From Bacteroidota bacterium (GTDB lineage Bacteria > Bacteroidota > Bacteroidia > Chitinophagales > Chitinophagaceae), in assembly GCA_947453145.1 (NCBI GenBank), contig CANGFA010000019.1, positions 1 to 47,079 on the forward strand: a DNA stretch of 47,079 bases. Reading direction: 5' to 3'. Within the stretch, counting starts at the first letter, position 1; each line of letters opens with the position of its first letter. Shown here piece after piece: positions 15,805 to 23,938 of this stretch. The notes beneath the pieces are model-generated. The model saw nothing but the letters and a program-made list of their open reading frames with translations, searched no databases and was not told the DNA's origin. A program made the position numbers and the translations under genes.

Positions 15805-16236
15805 TTAGAGATCCAATTTATTTAGTTTTATCCTAAAAGCTTCTATCACTTCTAAAATAGTTGGAAAAGTATGGTCTAAACAATGTCTTGCTTTTCCAAG
15901 ATCCTGCCATTCAATTTTTTCAATGTCTTCGGTGGTTTGTGGAATTCCATCTTGCAAATTTGGAATAGACATGTGAAACCAGTAGGTTCTTTTTATCACT
16001 TCTTCATTTAAGTACTTGTCAAAATAGGTATGATTTGTAAAACAAAGCATTTCATGAAGTTGTATGTGTTGAATGCCCGTTTCCTCCTCCACCTCTCTTA
16101 TTGCGCAGGATTGAATGGTTTCCCCTTCATCTAATTTTCCCTTAGGTAAATCCCAAAAACCACGTCTAAAAATCCATAAAATTTCACCTTTTGGGTTGGT
16201 AAGTAATCCGCCAGCTGCAATTATTTGTTTAGGCAT
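15805..16236 (-). CDS. Nudix hydrolase
   Basis: Pyrophosphohydrolase of 143 residues acting on a nucleoside diphosphate linked to some moiety. The complete Nudix box GX5EX7REUXEEXGU occupies residues 33-55 (G33, E39, R47-E48, E51-E52, G54), with FWDLPKGK leading into it. The start is set at the ATG 16234-16236 giving MPKQIIAAGG; the longer frame begins with TTG. It is divergent from pyrE, an arrangement I recall from other Bacteroidota. The substrate cannot be told; house-cleaning of damaged nucleotides or diadenosine polyphosphates are options. Confidence 0.9.
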   Translation of the reverse strand: MPKQIIAAGGLLTNPKGEILWIFRRGFWDLPKGKLDEGETIQSCAIREVEEETGIQHIQLHEMLCFTNHTYFDKYLNEEVIKRTYWFHMSIPNLQDGIPQTTEDIEKIEWQDLGKARHCLDHTFPTILEVIEAFRIKLNKLDL

Positions 16237-16317
16237 AAAAATGTGTATAGTATTTAGTAACTCTTGGTGTAAAATTAGCAATATGCCATTAATTTCGTGT
16301 CAATTATAAATTATTAT

Positions 16318-16947
16318 ATGACAAACGAAAAAGCAGTATCAGAAAAACTACTTCAAGTGGGCGCAGTAAAATTAAGTCCAAAACAACCTTTTACCTGGGC
16401 AAGCGGATGGAATAGCCCTATTTACTGCGATAATCGCAAGGTTTTGTCATTTCCCTATGTACGTGACTTTATTAAAAGTGAAATGTGTAATGTGATATTT
16501 GAAAAATTTGAAGGTGCGGATATGTTAGCGGGGGTAGCCACTGCAGGGATACCATGGGGAGCAATGGCAGCAGATCAATTAAAATTGCCTTACATATATG
16601 TACGTCCAAAACCAAAAGAACATGGATTAGGTAATCAAATTGAAGGGGCTTACGCTACAACCAACAAAATATTAGTGATTGAGGATCTTATATCTACGGG
16701 TAAAAGTAGTTTACAAGTAGTGGATGTTCTAAGAAATGCAGGACTCGAAGTAGTGGGTATGGTTTCCATATTTAATTATGGATTTAATATTGCAGACGAA
16801 GCATTTAAAGCTGCTGGAGTTCCTTTTTATTCTTTAACCAATTATGCAAGTTTAATTGACCTTGCTGTTGAGAAAGGAGATATAGACTCGAATACCCAGG
16901 AAACACTTATGAAGTGGAGAGAAAGTCCTTCGACATGGAATATATAA
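16318..16947 (+). CDS. pyrE: Orotate phosphoribosyltransferase
   Basis: Makes OMP from orotate and PRPP, the fifth step of UMP synthesis. The PRPP-binding motif VIEDLISTGKSS is at 120-131, the flexible catalytic loop with VRPKPKEHG at 96-104, and FTWASGWNSPIYCDNR (25-40) matches the family N-terminal region. The start is the ATG 16318-16320 (209 residues); the longer frame uses a GTG 21 bases upstream. It lies 2.7 kb from pyrR-pyrB, divergent from the Nudix gene. The decarboxylase pyrF is not in the window. Confidence 0.95.
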   Translation: MTNEKAVSEKLLQVGAVKLSPKQPFTWASGWNSPIYCDNRKVLSFPYVRDFIKSEMCNVIFEKFEGADMLAGVATAGIPWGAMAADQLKLPYIYVRPKPKEHGLGNQIEGAYATTNKILVIEDLISTGKSSLQVVDVLRNAGLEVVGMVSIFNYGFNIADEAFKAAGVPFYSLTNYASLIDLAVEKGDIDSNTQETLMKWRESPSTWNI

Positions 16948-16966
16948 ATGAATATAATTCTTATAA

Positions 16967-17467
16967 TTATTTATTCATTTGATTTTGTATAGTCTTAATT
17001 AAATCTCTAACCGCGGCTTCTTTAAGATTAAAAGTTTTTGTGGTGGAGTAATTGATAACGATATTTTTTGTAAAAATTCCTTTAGAAACTGTTGCATTTC
17101 CATTAACCACAATTTTAAATGGTTTATTGAACATGATATCTACCCCGTAACCTAATATGGATGACATGGCAATCTCTAATTTTGCGGGCAGGATAAAATT
17201 GGACGAAGAGGGTACATTAATACTAGATTCCAATAAATAGTGGGATAGCTTTTGGTCGTTTACAAAAATATCGCAGTCTATTTTTTTAATAACCACACCA
17301 AAGTCATTAGGATTAAAACATTCCAGTTCGGCATTAAATACATTTTCCTTAACGCCTAATTTCTCCACTTTAATGGATTTTACATTCTTAATTTCGAAGG
17401 ATTTGGGCTCCGAACAACTAGATAAGAAAACGATGAAAGCTAGAAAAATGAAATTTACTGAACGCAT
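16967..17467 (-). CDS. LEA type 2 (WHy-like) lipoprotein
   Basis: Lipoprotein of 166 residues: signal residues 1-17, lipobox FLSSC with lipidated C18. The rest is beta-rich with the LEA14/WHy pattern: a hydrophobic strand ending in NPNDFGVVIKK (about 52-62), then DCDIFVNDQKLS, VPSSSNFILPAKLEI and FKIVVNGNATV. In plants such domains accompany desiccation tolerance; in bacteria their role is unknown, and an envelope-stress or outer-membrane function is only inference. It is monocistronic and lies between pyrE and the WbqC gene, convergent with pyrE (19-base gap). Confidence 0.75.
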   Translation of the reverse strand: MRSVNFIFLAFIVFLSSCSEPKSFEIKNVKSIKVEKLGVKENVFNAELECFNPNDFGVVIKKIDCDIFVNDQKLSHYLLESSINVPSSSNFILPAKLEIAMSSILGYGVDIMFNKPFKIVVNGNATVSKGIFTKNIVINYSTTKTFNLKEAAVRDLIKTIQNQMNK

Positions 17468-17512
17468 TTGTATTTTTTTGTGAAGTTATTAGGTATTTGG
17501 AGAATGTAAAAA

Positions 17513-17520
17513 TATATTTG
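17513..17520 (+). promoter_or_regulatory. Candidate -7 box for the WbqC-like gene
   Basis: TATATTTG, a perfect TAnnTTTG match, 18 bases before the ATG at 17539. It supports that ATG over an in-frame TTG at 17497, which would lie upstream of the promoter. Confidence 0.45.
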
Positions 17521-17538
17521 TATAAGTTTTTGTTAAGC

Positions 17539-18147
17539 ATGTACATAACCGATTTACAATATTTTGGCACTATTCAACACATTCAATCTTTAATGATTGA
17601 AAAGGAAATTCATATCAACAATTTTCATCCTTATTCCAAAATGAGTTTTAAGAATAGAACCATTATTGCAACAGCTCAAGGGCCATTATCCTTATCAATT
17701 CCAATCATAGGCGGCAGGGATCAAAAATCACCTATCAAAGAAATAAAAATTGATTATCAAAATAGCTGGAATAAACAGCATTACAAAACGCTCAGTTCCA
17801 ATTACAAAAGGTCGCCTTATTTTGAGTATTACGAGTTGGGACTTGAGCAATTATTTAATTCACAATCTATTTTTTTGGTTGACTTTTTACTACTTACTAA
17901 CGAGTGGGTTAAAAAACAATTAAAAGCAAATTGGGTAGTTACTGAATTAAATACCCCGGCTAGTTTGTTAAAAGAACAAAGAAGTTTTGATAACTGGGTT
18001 CCAAAAAATTATGATCAAATTTCTAATCCTGTAAATTATCAGCAAGTATTTCAAGAAAAAATTGGTTTCTTACCAAATTTATCTATATTGGATTTGCTGT
18101 TTTGTTGTGGTGGCAGGCAAGCTATCTCTTTGTTGATGCTTAGCTAA
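17539..18147 (+). CDS. WbqC-like family protein
   Basis: Protein of 202 residues with the WbqC pattern: N-terminal strand YITDLQYFG, SFKNRTIIATAQGPLSLSIPI, the conserved WNKQHYKTLSSNYKRSPYFEYY block (about 75-96) and the C-terminal GFLPNLSILDLLF (about 181-193). WbqC relatives occur in O-antigen and sugar gene clusters; a transferase role has been suggested but not shown. Many stand-alone copies exist in Bacteroidota. The last 69 bases overlap the end of the convergent M56 gene. The coding end is genuine because the overlap region still encodes the family's conserved LSILDLLF motif. Confidence 0.8.
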   Translation: MYITDLQYFGTIQHIQSLMIEKEIHINNFHPYSKMSFKNRTIIATAQGPLSLSIPIIGGRDQKSPIKEIKIDYQNSWNKQHYKTLSSNYKRSPYFEYYELGLEQLFNSQSIFLVDFLLLTNEWVKKQLKANWVVTELNTPASLLKEQRSFDNWVPKNYDQISNPVNYQQVFQEKIGFLPNLSILDLLFCCGGRQAISLLMLS

Positions 18148-19590
18148 GTATTCTTGTGCCCATTTTTCATATGCGGCAATTTCATCCCATTCTTGGCTCT
18201 TCATAAAATAATCTATAACCTCAGTCATGTCTTTAGCATCTGCAAGTTTTTGTTCCATTATAGCCCTTTTTAATTTATAACTATTCACAATAGAGGACAT
18301 TAATAATCTTTCTGCTATTATGTTTTCAATAGAGTCAGTTGTATTGGAATAAGTTGCAAACTGTAATGGATTTTCATGTTGTTTAATCCAAGTTCTCGTT
18401 TCATTTAATAAAGCATCAAAATTAGATTTTGAGGCAATGGCATCCTCACTTTTAGGTTCACTTGTATTGGTTTCATTTATTTTAGAAACCAAAGTTTTCA
18501 GGTTTGTTTTTGTGTAGTTCGTCAATTTGTGTTTTTTAGGAACCATATTAACAAACAACACATTTGAACTTGAATTTAAATTTTTCTTTTTATTCGAATT
18601 CGCAAAAGAGGCACTTTGAGTAAATACTTTTTTATTGTTTTTTTGATTTGAAAAATAGAGCATACCTAAAAAACCAATAGTCACTAAAAATAATACTTGA
18701 AAGTTAAATTGAATACGATTTGCAGAAGTGGTTTTTAATTTATTTATTTGTTTAATTCGTAATAATAATTCTCCTCCATTATTATTAATTGCACCCATAC
18801 TAAATAGGGGCTTTTGTATTGGAGTTGCATTTGCTAATTGAAATAAGGCTTTCGAATAAACTATGGGAGCATTTGTTTTTTCAATCACAAATTCGTCACA
18901 GGCAATTTCTCGTAATAAATTTACTTCTTTGCCAATCAAATAACTAAAGGGATTAAACCATAGTATAACTTTAGAAAGTCCAACTATTAAATTAATAATA
19001 TAATCTTGTCTAATGAGATGCGCTATTTCATGTAATAGTATTAATTTAATTTCATCCTCATTTAATTGATTGCAAATGAAGAAGGGTAGTAAGATGACTG
19101 GTTCTAAAAATCCAAAAATCATAGGAGAGGATATTTTATCACTCATGCCTACTTTTAAATGAGCAGGTAATTCCAAGTTGTAATTGGAGAGTATATTAAG
19201 CCAAGCTGATCCATCATTATAATTTGCTGTTTGCTTCAAGCGACTCAATTTTGTTAATTGATAAACAAAAAATAAAAAGTAGCCTAATAAACCTAAAAAG
19301 TATAACCCACCCAAATAGTTTAAAATTCCTGCATTAGGCATTTGAATTTCAAAATAAGATGAAATTTGGTTAAGGCTTGTTAATGACAGATTAGTTGATA
19401 AACCACTAAAGTAAAAAATATCAAAAATGAAAACGAAATTGGAAGCAATTTGAATGGCAACTGCTAATAAGAAAAGTTGCTGTGTACCTATCTTAAATAT
19501 ATGCTTAACAAAAGAATAGCTTATCCATAAAATGCCCATCAATAATGTATTATTGAAAATGGATAAAGGAATATTTGTTAAATAATGCAT
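18079..19590 (-). CDS. M56-family membrane metallopeptidase (BlaR1/MecR1-like)
   Basis: Polytopic membrane protease of 503 residues. Hydrophobic segments near residues 15-30, 38-60, 88-110 and 198-215 surround the zinc site HEIAH (187-191), with the third-ligand block REIACDEFVIE (227-237). A further membrane helix lies near 292-312, followed by a soluble region of about 190 residues without a penicillin-binding sensor domain or TonB box. In the Bla/Mec model the protease is activated by a signal and destroys the partner repressor, here the BlaI-like protein encoded 44 bases upstream on the same strand. The inducer is unknown. Its end overlaps the WbqC gene by 69 bases. Confidence 0.88.
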   Translation of the reverse strand: MHYLTNIPLSIFNNTLLMGILWISYSFVKHIFKIGTQQLFLLAVAIQIASNFVFIFDIFYFSGLSTNLSLTSLNQISSYFEIQMPNAGILNYLGGLYFLGLLGYFLFFVYQLTKLSRLKQTANYNDGSAWLNILSNYNLELPAHLKVGMSDKISSPMIFGFLEPVILLPFFICNQLNEDEIKLILLHEIAHLIRQDYIINLIVGLSKVILWFNPFSYLIGKEVNLLREIACDEFVIEKTNAPIVYSKALFQLANATPIQKPLFSMGAINNNGGELLLRIKQINKLKTTSANRIQFNFQVLFLVTIGFLGMLYFSNQKNNKKVFTQSASFANSNKKKNLNSSSNVLFVNMVPKKHKLTNYTKTNLKTLVSKINETNTSEPKSEDAIASKSNFDALLNETRTWIKQHENPLQFATYSNTTDSIENIIAERLLMSSIVNSYKLKRAIMEQKLADAKDMTEVIDYFMKSQEWDEIAAYEKWAQEYLAKHQQRDSLPATTTKQQIQYR

Positions 19591-19634
19591 TAATAAATGA
19601 ATTAATAAATGAATGGGCTGTTATCGAATAAAGA

Positions 19635-20021
19635 TCAATGCTGTACTTTTTTCTCTAATTCCGTTATTAAGTCTTTTATCTCTTTTAAATCGCTATTACT
19701 TGGCTGATGATTGCCCAAGGCTTGCAAAACTAATTGAGAAGTACTGCCACTAAATAATGTTTTTATGATTTTTGAAACATATTGTTCCTGGGCTTTTGTT
19801 TGTTCAAAATTAGGAACGTATATGTGCGTTTTAGAAGACACATCTCGAGATACCATTCCTTTTTCGTGCATAATTTGCATTAACTTAAGGGTGGTGGTAT
19901 AACCTATCTCTTTTGTTTGGAAGATAATATTATGCACTTCCCTTACAGTTGCATTTCCCTTTTCCCATAAAATACTTAAAATTTCTAATTCACTTTCGGT
20001 TGGCTTAAATGCTTTACTCAT
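19635..20021 (-). CDS. BlaI/MecI/CopY-family transcriptional repressor
   Basis: Winged-helix repressor of 128 residues: PTESELEILSILWEKGNATVREVH at the N-terminus, the recognition region YTTTLKLMQIMHEKGMVSRD (about 36-55) and a C-terminal dimerisation helix region (LFSGSTSQLVLQAL, then ITELEKK). Such proteins repress their own operon until cleaved by the M56 partner. A perfect dyad TTACGA-N6-TCGTAA lies 5-22 bases before the ATG, just downstream of the -7 box, where a bound repressor would block transcription. The M56 gene is next in the operon. The regulated genes beyond this pair are not visible. Confidence 0.9.
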   Translation of the reverse strand: MSKAFKPTESELEILSILWEKGNATVREVHNIIFQTKEIGYTTTLKLMQIMHEKGMVSRDVSSKTHIYVPNFEQTKAQEQYVSKIIKTLFSGSTSQLVLQALGNHQPSNSDLKEIKDLITELEKKVQH

Positions 20022-20025
20022 AGTA

Positions 20026-20043
20026 TTACGATTATATTCGTAA
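20026..20043. promoter_or_regulatory. Candidate BlaI-type operator (dyad)
   Basis: TTACGA (20026-20031) and TCGTAA (20038-20043) are a perfect 6-bp inverted repeat with a 6-base AT spacer. It covers the predicted transcription start of the blaI-M56 operon. It differs from the classical TACA/TGTA half-sites. Confidence 0.5.
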
Positions 20044-20074
20044 GCAATCTACTTTAACCTAATGAAATTACAAA
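20044..20074 (-). promoter_or_regulatory. Promoter of the blaI-M56 operon
   Basis: On the minus strand a -33 TTTG (20071-20074) and a -7 box TAGATTGC (20044-20051) are separated by 19 bases, the preferred Bacteroidota spacing; the -7 matches consensus except for its last two bases. The -33 element is inside the U-run of the upstream terminator. Confidence 0.55.
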
Positions 20075-20103
20075 AAAAATCCCCCCGAAAATTCGGAGGG
20101 ATT
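20072..20103 (-). terminator. Terminator of the membrane pyrophosphatase gene
   Basis: A 12-bp stem (AATCCCTCCGAA / TTCGGGGGGATT on the minus strand) holds one G-U pair and is followed by eight Ts. The odd pair is G-U in leftward RNA but C-A in rightward RNA, so it fits leftward transcripts. Confidence 0.85.
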
Positions 20104-20128
20104 ATGTTAAAATTTATTGAAAATGCAG

Positions 20129-22534
20129 TTATTTCTTCTGTAAGAAGCTACTGTATTTTGCTATTTGTTCATCAGATAAAGGTTTGCCGTTAACAATAAT
20201 AACAACCTTGTCATTATTAACTTCAATATTCAATTTATCGGTAGCTTTTAAAATACCATCCTTTGTTAAGGCCTCAATCATCATTTTTGGATCTGCAGAA
20301 ACAGTTACTGTATTTGCAGTTGCTGTTGCAGTGTTATTTGATTGAACTACTTTCATTTCAACAGTTTGAGATTTAGTCTCTACCGTTGCCGCTTTAGTAG
20401 GGTGCATTTTAGCTAAAGTAGGAGCCAATACCAATGATACAATGGACATTAATTTAATCAAAATGTTCATGGAAGGACCAGATGTATCTTTAAATGGATC
20501 ACCCACAGTATCACCTGTTACAGATGCTTTGTGTGGTTCAGATTTTTTATAGAACATCTCACCGTTAATTTCAACACCTTTCTCGAAAGATTTTTTAGCG
20601 TTATCCCAAGCACCACCAGCGTTGTTTTGGAAGATACCCATTAACACACCACTTACCGTTGCACCTGCTAAGAAACCACCTAAAGCTTCAGGGCCTAATG
20701 TGAAACCAATTAAGATAGGAGATATGATAGTAATTGCACCTGGTAACATCATTTTCTTTAATGATGCTTCTGTAGAAATTGCAACACACTTATCATATTC
20801 TGGCTTACCAGTACCTTCCATAATTCCTGGAATGGTACGGAACTGACGACGAACTTCTTCTACCATTGCCATTGCTGCTTCACCTACCGCACGAATTGCT
20901 AATGAAGAGAATATAAATGGTATCATACCACCTACAAATAAGGCAGCTAATACATCGGCTTTATAAATATCAATATGTTGATTGTTTGGCATCGCAACAC
21001 CTACAAAGGCAGCGAATAATGCTAATGAAGTTAATGCAGCAGAAGCAATGGCAAATCCTTTACCACTAGCCGCTGTTGTATTACCTACGGCATCCAAAAT
21101 ATCTGTTTTTTCACGAATCTCAGCTGGCAATTCACTCATTTCAGCAATACCACCTGCGTTATCTGCGATAGGACCAAATGCATCAATTGCTAATTGCATA
21201 GCAGTTGTAGCCATCATACCCGCAGCTGCAATCGCAACACCATATAAACCTGCGCAAGCAAAAGAACCATAAATACCAGCAGCCAATACTAAAATTGGAT
21301 AGAAAGTTGATTCCATACCAATAGCTAAACCACCAATGATATTTGTTGCATGACCAGTACTAGATTGTTTGATAATACTTAAAACGGGACGCTTACCCAT
21401 TGCTGTATAATACTCCGTAATGATACTCATTAAAGTACCAACTACTAATCCCACTGCGATGGCACCAATTACTCCATTTCTAGTAAATTCTAAACCACGT
21501 AATACCATGGTTTCAGGTAAAATATAAGATACTAAAAAGTAACAAGCAATTGCAGTAAGGATCATTGAACCATAGTTGCCCATGTTCAAAGCTCTTTGTA
21601 CTGTAGCAGTATTTAAACCAGCTGACTCACTAATTCTTACAAAGAATGTACCAATGATAGATAATAAAATACCTACACCTGCAATTAACATCGGTAATAA
21701 AATAGGAGACAAACCACCAAAGGCATCCACTAATTTTGCACCATTTGCACCTGTAACTTCTTGTCCTAAAACCATCGTAGCCAATACAGTTGCAACATAA
21801 GAACCAAATAAATCGGCACCCATACCAGCAACGTCTCCTACGTTGTCACCAACGTTATCTGCAATAGTTGCAGGGTTACGAGGATCATCCTCAGGAATTC
21901 CAGCTTCTACTTTACCTACTAAATCCGCTCCAACGTCTGCTGCTTTAGTATAGATACCACCACCAACACGCGCAAATAAGGCGATAGATTCAGCACCTAA
22001 AGAGAAACCAGTTAAAATTTCTATCGTACGTAACATACCTTCTGCATCTCCTTCAGGAGAGAAGTAATGTTTGATAATTAAAAACAATCCACCTAAACCT
22101 AATACCGCTAAACCAGATACGCCTAAGCCCATCACAGATCCACCAGTAAAAGAAACTTTCAAAGCACGAGCTAAACTTGTTTTTGCAGCTTCGGCTGTTC
22201 TAACGTTTGCTTTAGTGGCAATTTTCATACCAATATAACCAGCAGTTGCACTAAATACTGCTCCAATTACAAAAGCAATAGAAATACTCCAATGACTAGA
22301 TTCATTTTTTGAAGCCATAAAACCTAACAATAAGGCTACAATTACAACAAAATAGCCTAATATTTTCCACTCCGCTTTTAAGAAAGCCATTGCACCCTCA
22401 GCAATATAATTACTGATTTCTTTCATACGGTCATTACCAGCATCTTGTTTAGATACCCAGTTAAATTTTAAAAGAGTATATAGTAAGCCTACAATACCCA
22501 TAGCCGGAACGGCATAAAATAGAAGATCTTTCAT
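20129..22534 (-). CDS. hppA: Membrane-bound K+-dependent pyrophosphatase with C-terminal extension
   Basis: Ion pump coupling PPi hydrolysis to H+ and/or Na+ export. About 16 hydrophobic segments; the PPi site includes [23 protein letters not shown] (the stretch 200-222), DNVGDNVGD (226-234) and the later [16 protein letters not shown] block. The K+-dependence position following GNTT (484-487) is A488, as in K+-dependent enzymes (lysine in K+-independent ones). Whether Na+ or H+ is pumped cannot be decided here. The core ends near residue 712; residues 713-801 add a Thr/Ala-rich linker and a small module with [18 protein letters not shown], not part of the standard enzyme. Monocistronic, with its own terminator. 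Confidence 0.93.
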   Translation of the reverse strand: MKDLLFYAVPAMGIVGLLYTLLKFNWVSKQDAGNDRMKEISNYIAEGAMAFLKAEWKILGYFVVIVALLLGFMASKNESSHWSISIAFVIGAVFSATAGYIGMKIATKANVRTAEAAKTSLARALKVSFTGGSVMGLGVSGLAVLGLGGLFLIIKHYFSPEGDAEGMLRTIEILTGFSLGAESIALFARVGGGIYTKAADVGADLVGKVEAGIPEDDPRNPATIADNVGDNVGDVAGMGADLFGSYVATVLATMVLGQEVTGANGAKLVDAFGGLSPILLPMLIAGVGILLSIIGTFFVRISESAGLNTATVQRALNMGNYGSMILTAIACYFLVSYILPETMVLRGLEFTRNGVIGAIAVGLVVGTLMSIITEYYTAMGKRPVLSIIKQSSTGHATNIIGGLAIGMESTFYPILVLAAGIYGSFACAGLYGVAIAAAGMMATTAMQLAIDAFGPIADNAGGIAEMSELPAEIREKTDILDAVGNTTAASGKGFAIASAALTSLALFAAFVGVAMPNNQHIDIYKADVLAALFVGGMIPFIFSSLAIRAVGEAAMAMVEEVRRQFRTIPGIMEGTGKPEYDKCVAISTEASLKKMMLPGAITIISPILIGFTLGPEALGGFLAGATVSGVLMGIFQNNAGGAWDNAKKSFEKGVEINGEMFYKKSEPHKASVTGDTVGDPFKDTSGPSMNILIKLMSIVSLVLAPTLAKMHPTKAATVETKSQTVEMKVVQSNNTATATANTVTVSADPKMMIEALTKDGILKATDKLNIEVNNDKVVIIVNGKPLSDEQIAKYSSFLQKK

Positions 22535-22581
22535 AAGAATTTACTTAATTCAGTTAATGGTTTAGTTTCAATTAAGGTTTG

Positions 22582-22589
22582 CAAAAATA
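22582..22589 (-). promoter_or_regulatory. Candidate -7 box for hppA
   Basis: TATTTTTG on the minus strand fits TAnnTTTG, about 47 bases before the hppA ATG. No TTTG at the expected -33 spacing. Confidence 0.4.
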
Positions 22590-22626
22590 GGGTGAAAAGG
22601 CCAAAAAACGGTAAAAAATGACAACT

Positions 22627-23835
22627 TTACTGCTCCGCACTAGTACTGTCTTCCTTACCCGTAAATACTGATACAAATTGTTTGCCTTTATAAATATTTA
22701 CGTTGTACTTATTACCTAAAATAATGATCGTTGCATTGTCTTTTATAAGTCTAGTGAAAACAGTGTTATTTCCATGCCACCAGCCATTATGATAAATTAT
22801 TTTTTCTTCATTGGGGTGCATAATCATCCTCCATCCAAAACCATAATTATGGAAATCTTTAGTCAAAGGGCTTTTGGGTTCATAAGCCATTTGTAGGGTA
22901 GATTCGGTAAGAAATTGCGTACCTCTTAAGGCTTTATCCCATAATAACATATCCTGAGCGGTACTATATACGTTTTTATCTCCATATATAAAGTCATATT
23001 TTTCAAACTTATAAGGAATAGAACGGTCTGTATAGGAGGGTAAATATTTATCTTTTACATTGGCACTAAATACAAAAGAATGATCCATTTTTAAAGGTTT
23101 AAAAATGGTTTCTTGTATATAAGAAGGGAAATCTTTGCCTGTAATTTTTTCTACAATCAATGCTAAAACTACAAAATTGGTATTACAATACTTAAAAACC
23201 CTATTCGCTCCAGCTTGAGGGGCAGGATGCCTTTCTATTAAGAAATCTAATACATCCTGGTTTGAATAATTTTCAGACTTAAAAGGTTTTGCATTTGGAT
23301 CTAACTGTGATTTGGACACCCATCTACCTTTTTTATTTTTGGATCTAACTGTAATATATTTAGGGGGATCCATTACGTATGTGTAATCTGGCAATCCGCT
23401 ACGATGTGATAAAAGCTGCTCAATGCTTACTTCGGAATAGGGGAATTTTGGAAAGTATTTGGTAACCGGATCTTTCAAATCCAGCTTTTTTTGTTCCCAT
23501 AATTTTAAAACCGTCATAGCAGTAAAAGTCTTTGAAATAGAAGCTAAATGAATAGGGGTTTGGGCATCCATTGGTATTTGATCTGCCAAATTTGCAAACC
23601 CTTTATAATCTTCAAATACAATTTGTCCATTTTTGGCGACAATGATTTCACCACTAAAATTTTTTCCTAATAAAGTTTCATACCTGAGCTTTATTTCTGC
23701 TGCATACTTATTTTTCAATGCTGGGCTTAATGCAGAAGCCACCGTGTCGATCGTATTTAAATTGGTATGTTGACTCGTCCCACATGCACATGTAAACAAC
23801 AATATTCCAAGCAAAAAAGACATTCTCACAATCAT
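22627..23835 (-). CDS. Serine hydrolase, class C beta-lactamase/DD-peptidase family
   Basis: Penicillin-binding-fold hydrolase of 402 residues. The catalytic SxxK is S99-I-S-K102, the second motif is Y216-C-N218, and the third-strand HxG-type motif is in YHNGWWHGN near 374-382. LLSHRSGLPDY (141-151) is typical of the esterase/DD-peptidase branch. The N-terminus (LLFTCACG, residues 12-19) looks like a lipoprotein signal with C16 or C18 as anchor, so it works in the periplasm or outer envelope. The substrate may be D-Ala peptides, esters or beta-lactams; the sequence alone does not say. The BlaI/M56 pair is 2.6 kb away on the same strand, but no shared operator is seen in front of this gene. 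Confidence 0.85.
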   Translation of the reverse strand: MIVRMSFLLGILLFTCACGTSQHTNLNTIDTVASALSPALKNKYAAEIKLRYETLLGKNFSGEIIVAKNGQIVFEDYKGFANLADQIPMDAQTPIHLASISKTFTAMTVLKLWEQKKLDLKDPVTKYFPKFPYSEVSIEQLLSHRSGLPDYTYVMDPPKYITVRSKNKKGRWVSKSQLDPNAKPFKSENYSNQDVLDFLIERHPAPQAGANRVFKYCNTNFVVLALIVEKITGKDFPSYIQETIFKPLKMDHSFVFSANVKDKYLPSYTDRSIPYKFEKYDFIYGDKNVYSTAQDMLLWDKALRGTQFLTESTLQMAYEPKSPLTKDFHNYGFGWRMIMHPNEEKIIYHNGWWHGNNTVFTRLIKDNATIIILGNKYNVNIYKGKQFVSVFTGKEDSTSAEQ

Positions 23836-23926
23836 CTGTTAGTTTTATATGGTATAATGAAAGTTTTATTGTAAAACGTTAAAAATTACATTTTATTGCA
23901 ATAGGTATTGGTAGCAATATATTTTT

Positions 23927-23934
23927 TACCTTTG
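23927..23934 (+). promoter_or_regulatory. -7 box of serA, four bases from the ATG
   Basis: TACCTTTG is a perfect TAnnTTTG and ends four bases before the serA ATG; a TTG lies 16 bases upstream. The mRNA would be leaderless or nearly so. Confidence 0.5.
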
Positions 23935-23938
23935 TTCT

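Noticed and set aside
22627..23835. Beta-lactam resistance cassette together with BlaI/M56
   Set aside because: The serine hydrolase has the HNG-type third motif and LLSHRSGLPD of the esterase/DD-peptidase branch, is 2.6 kb away behind hppA, and lacks the blaI dyad in front.
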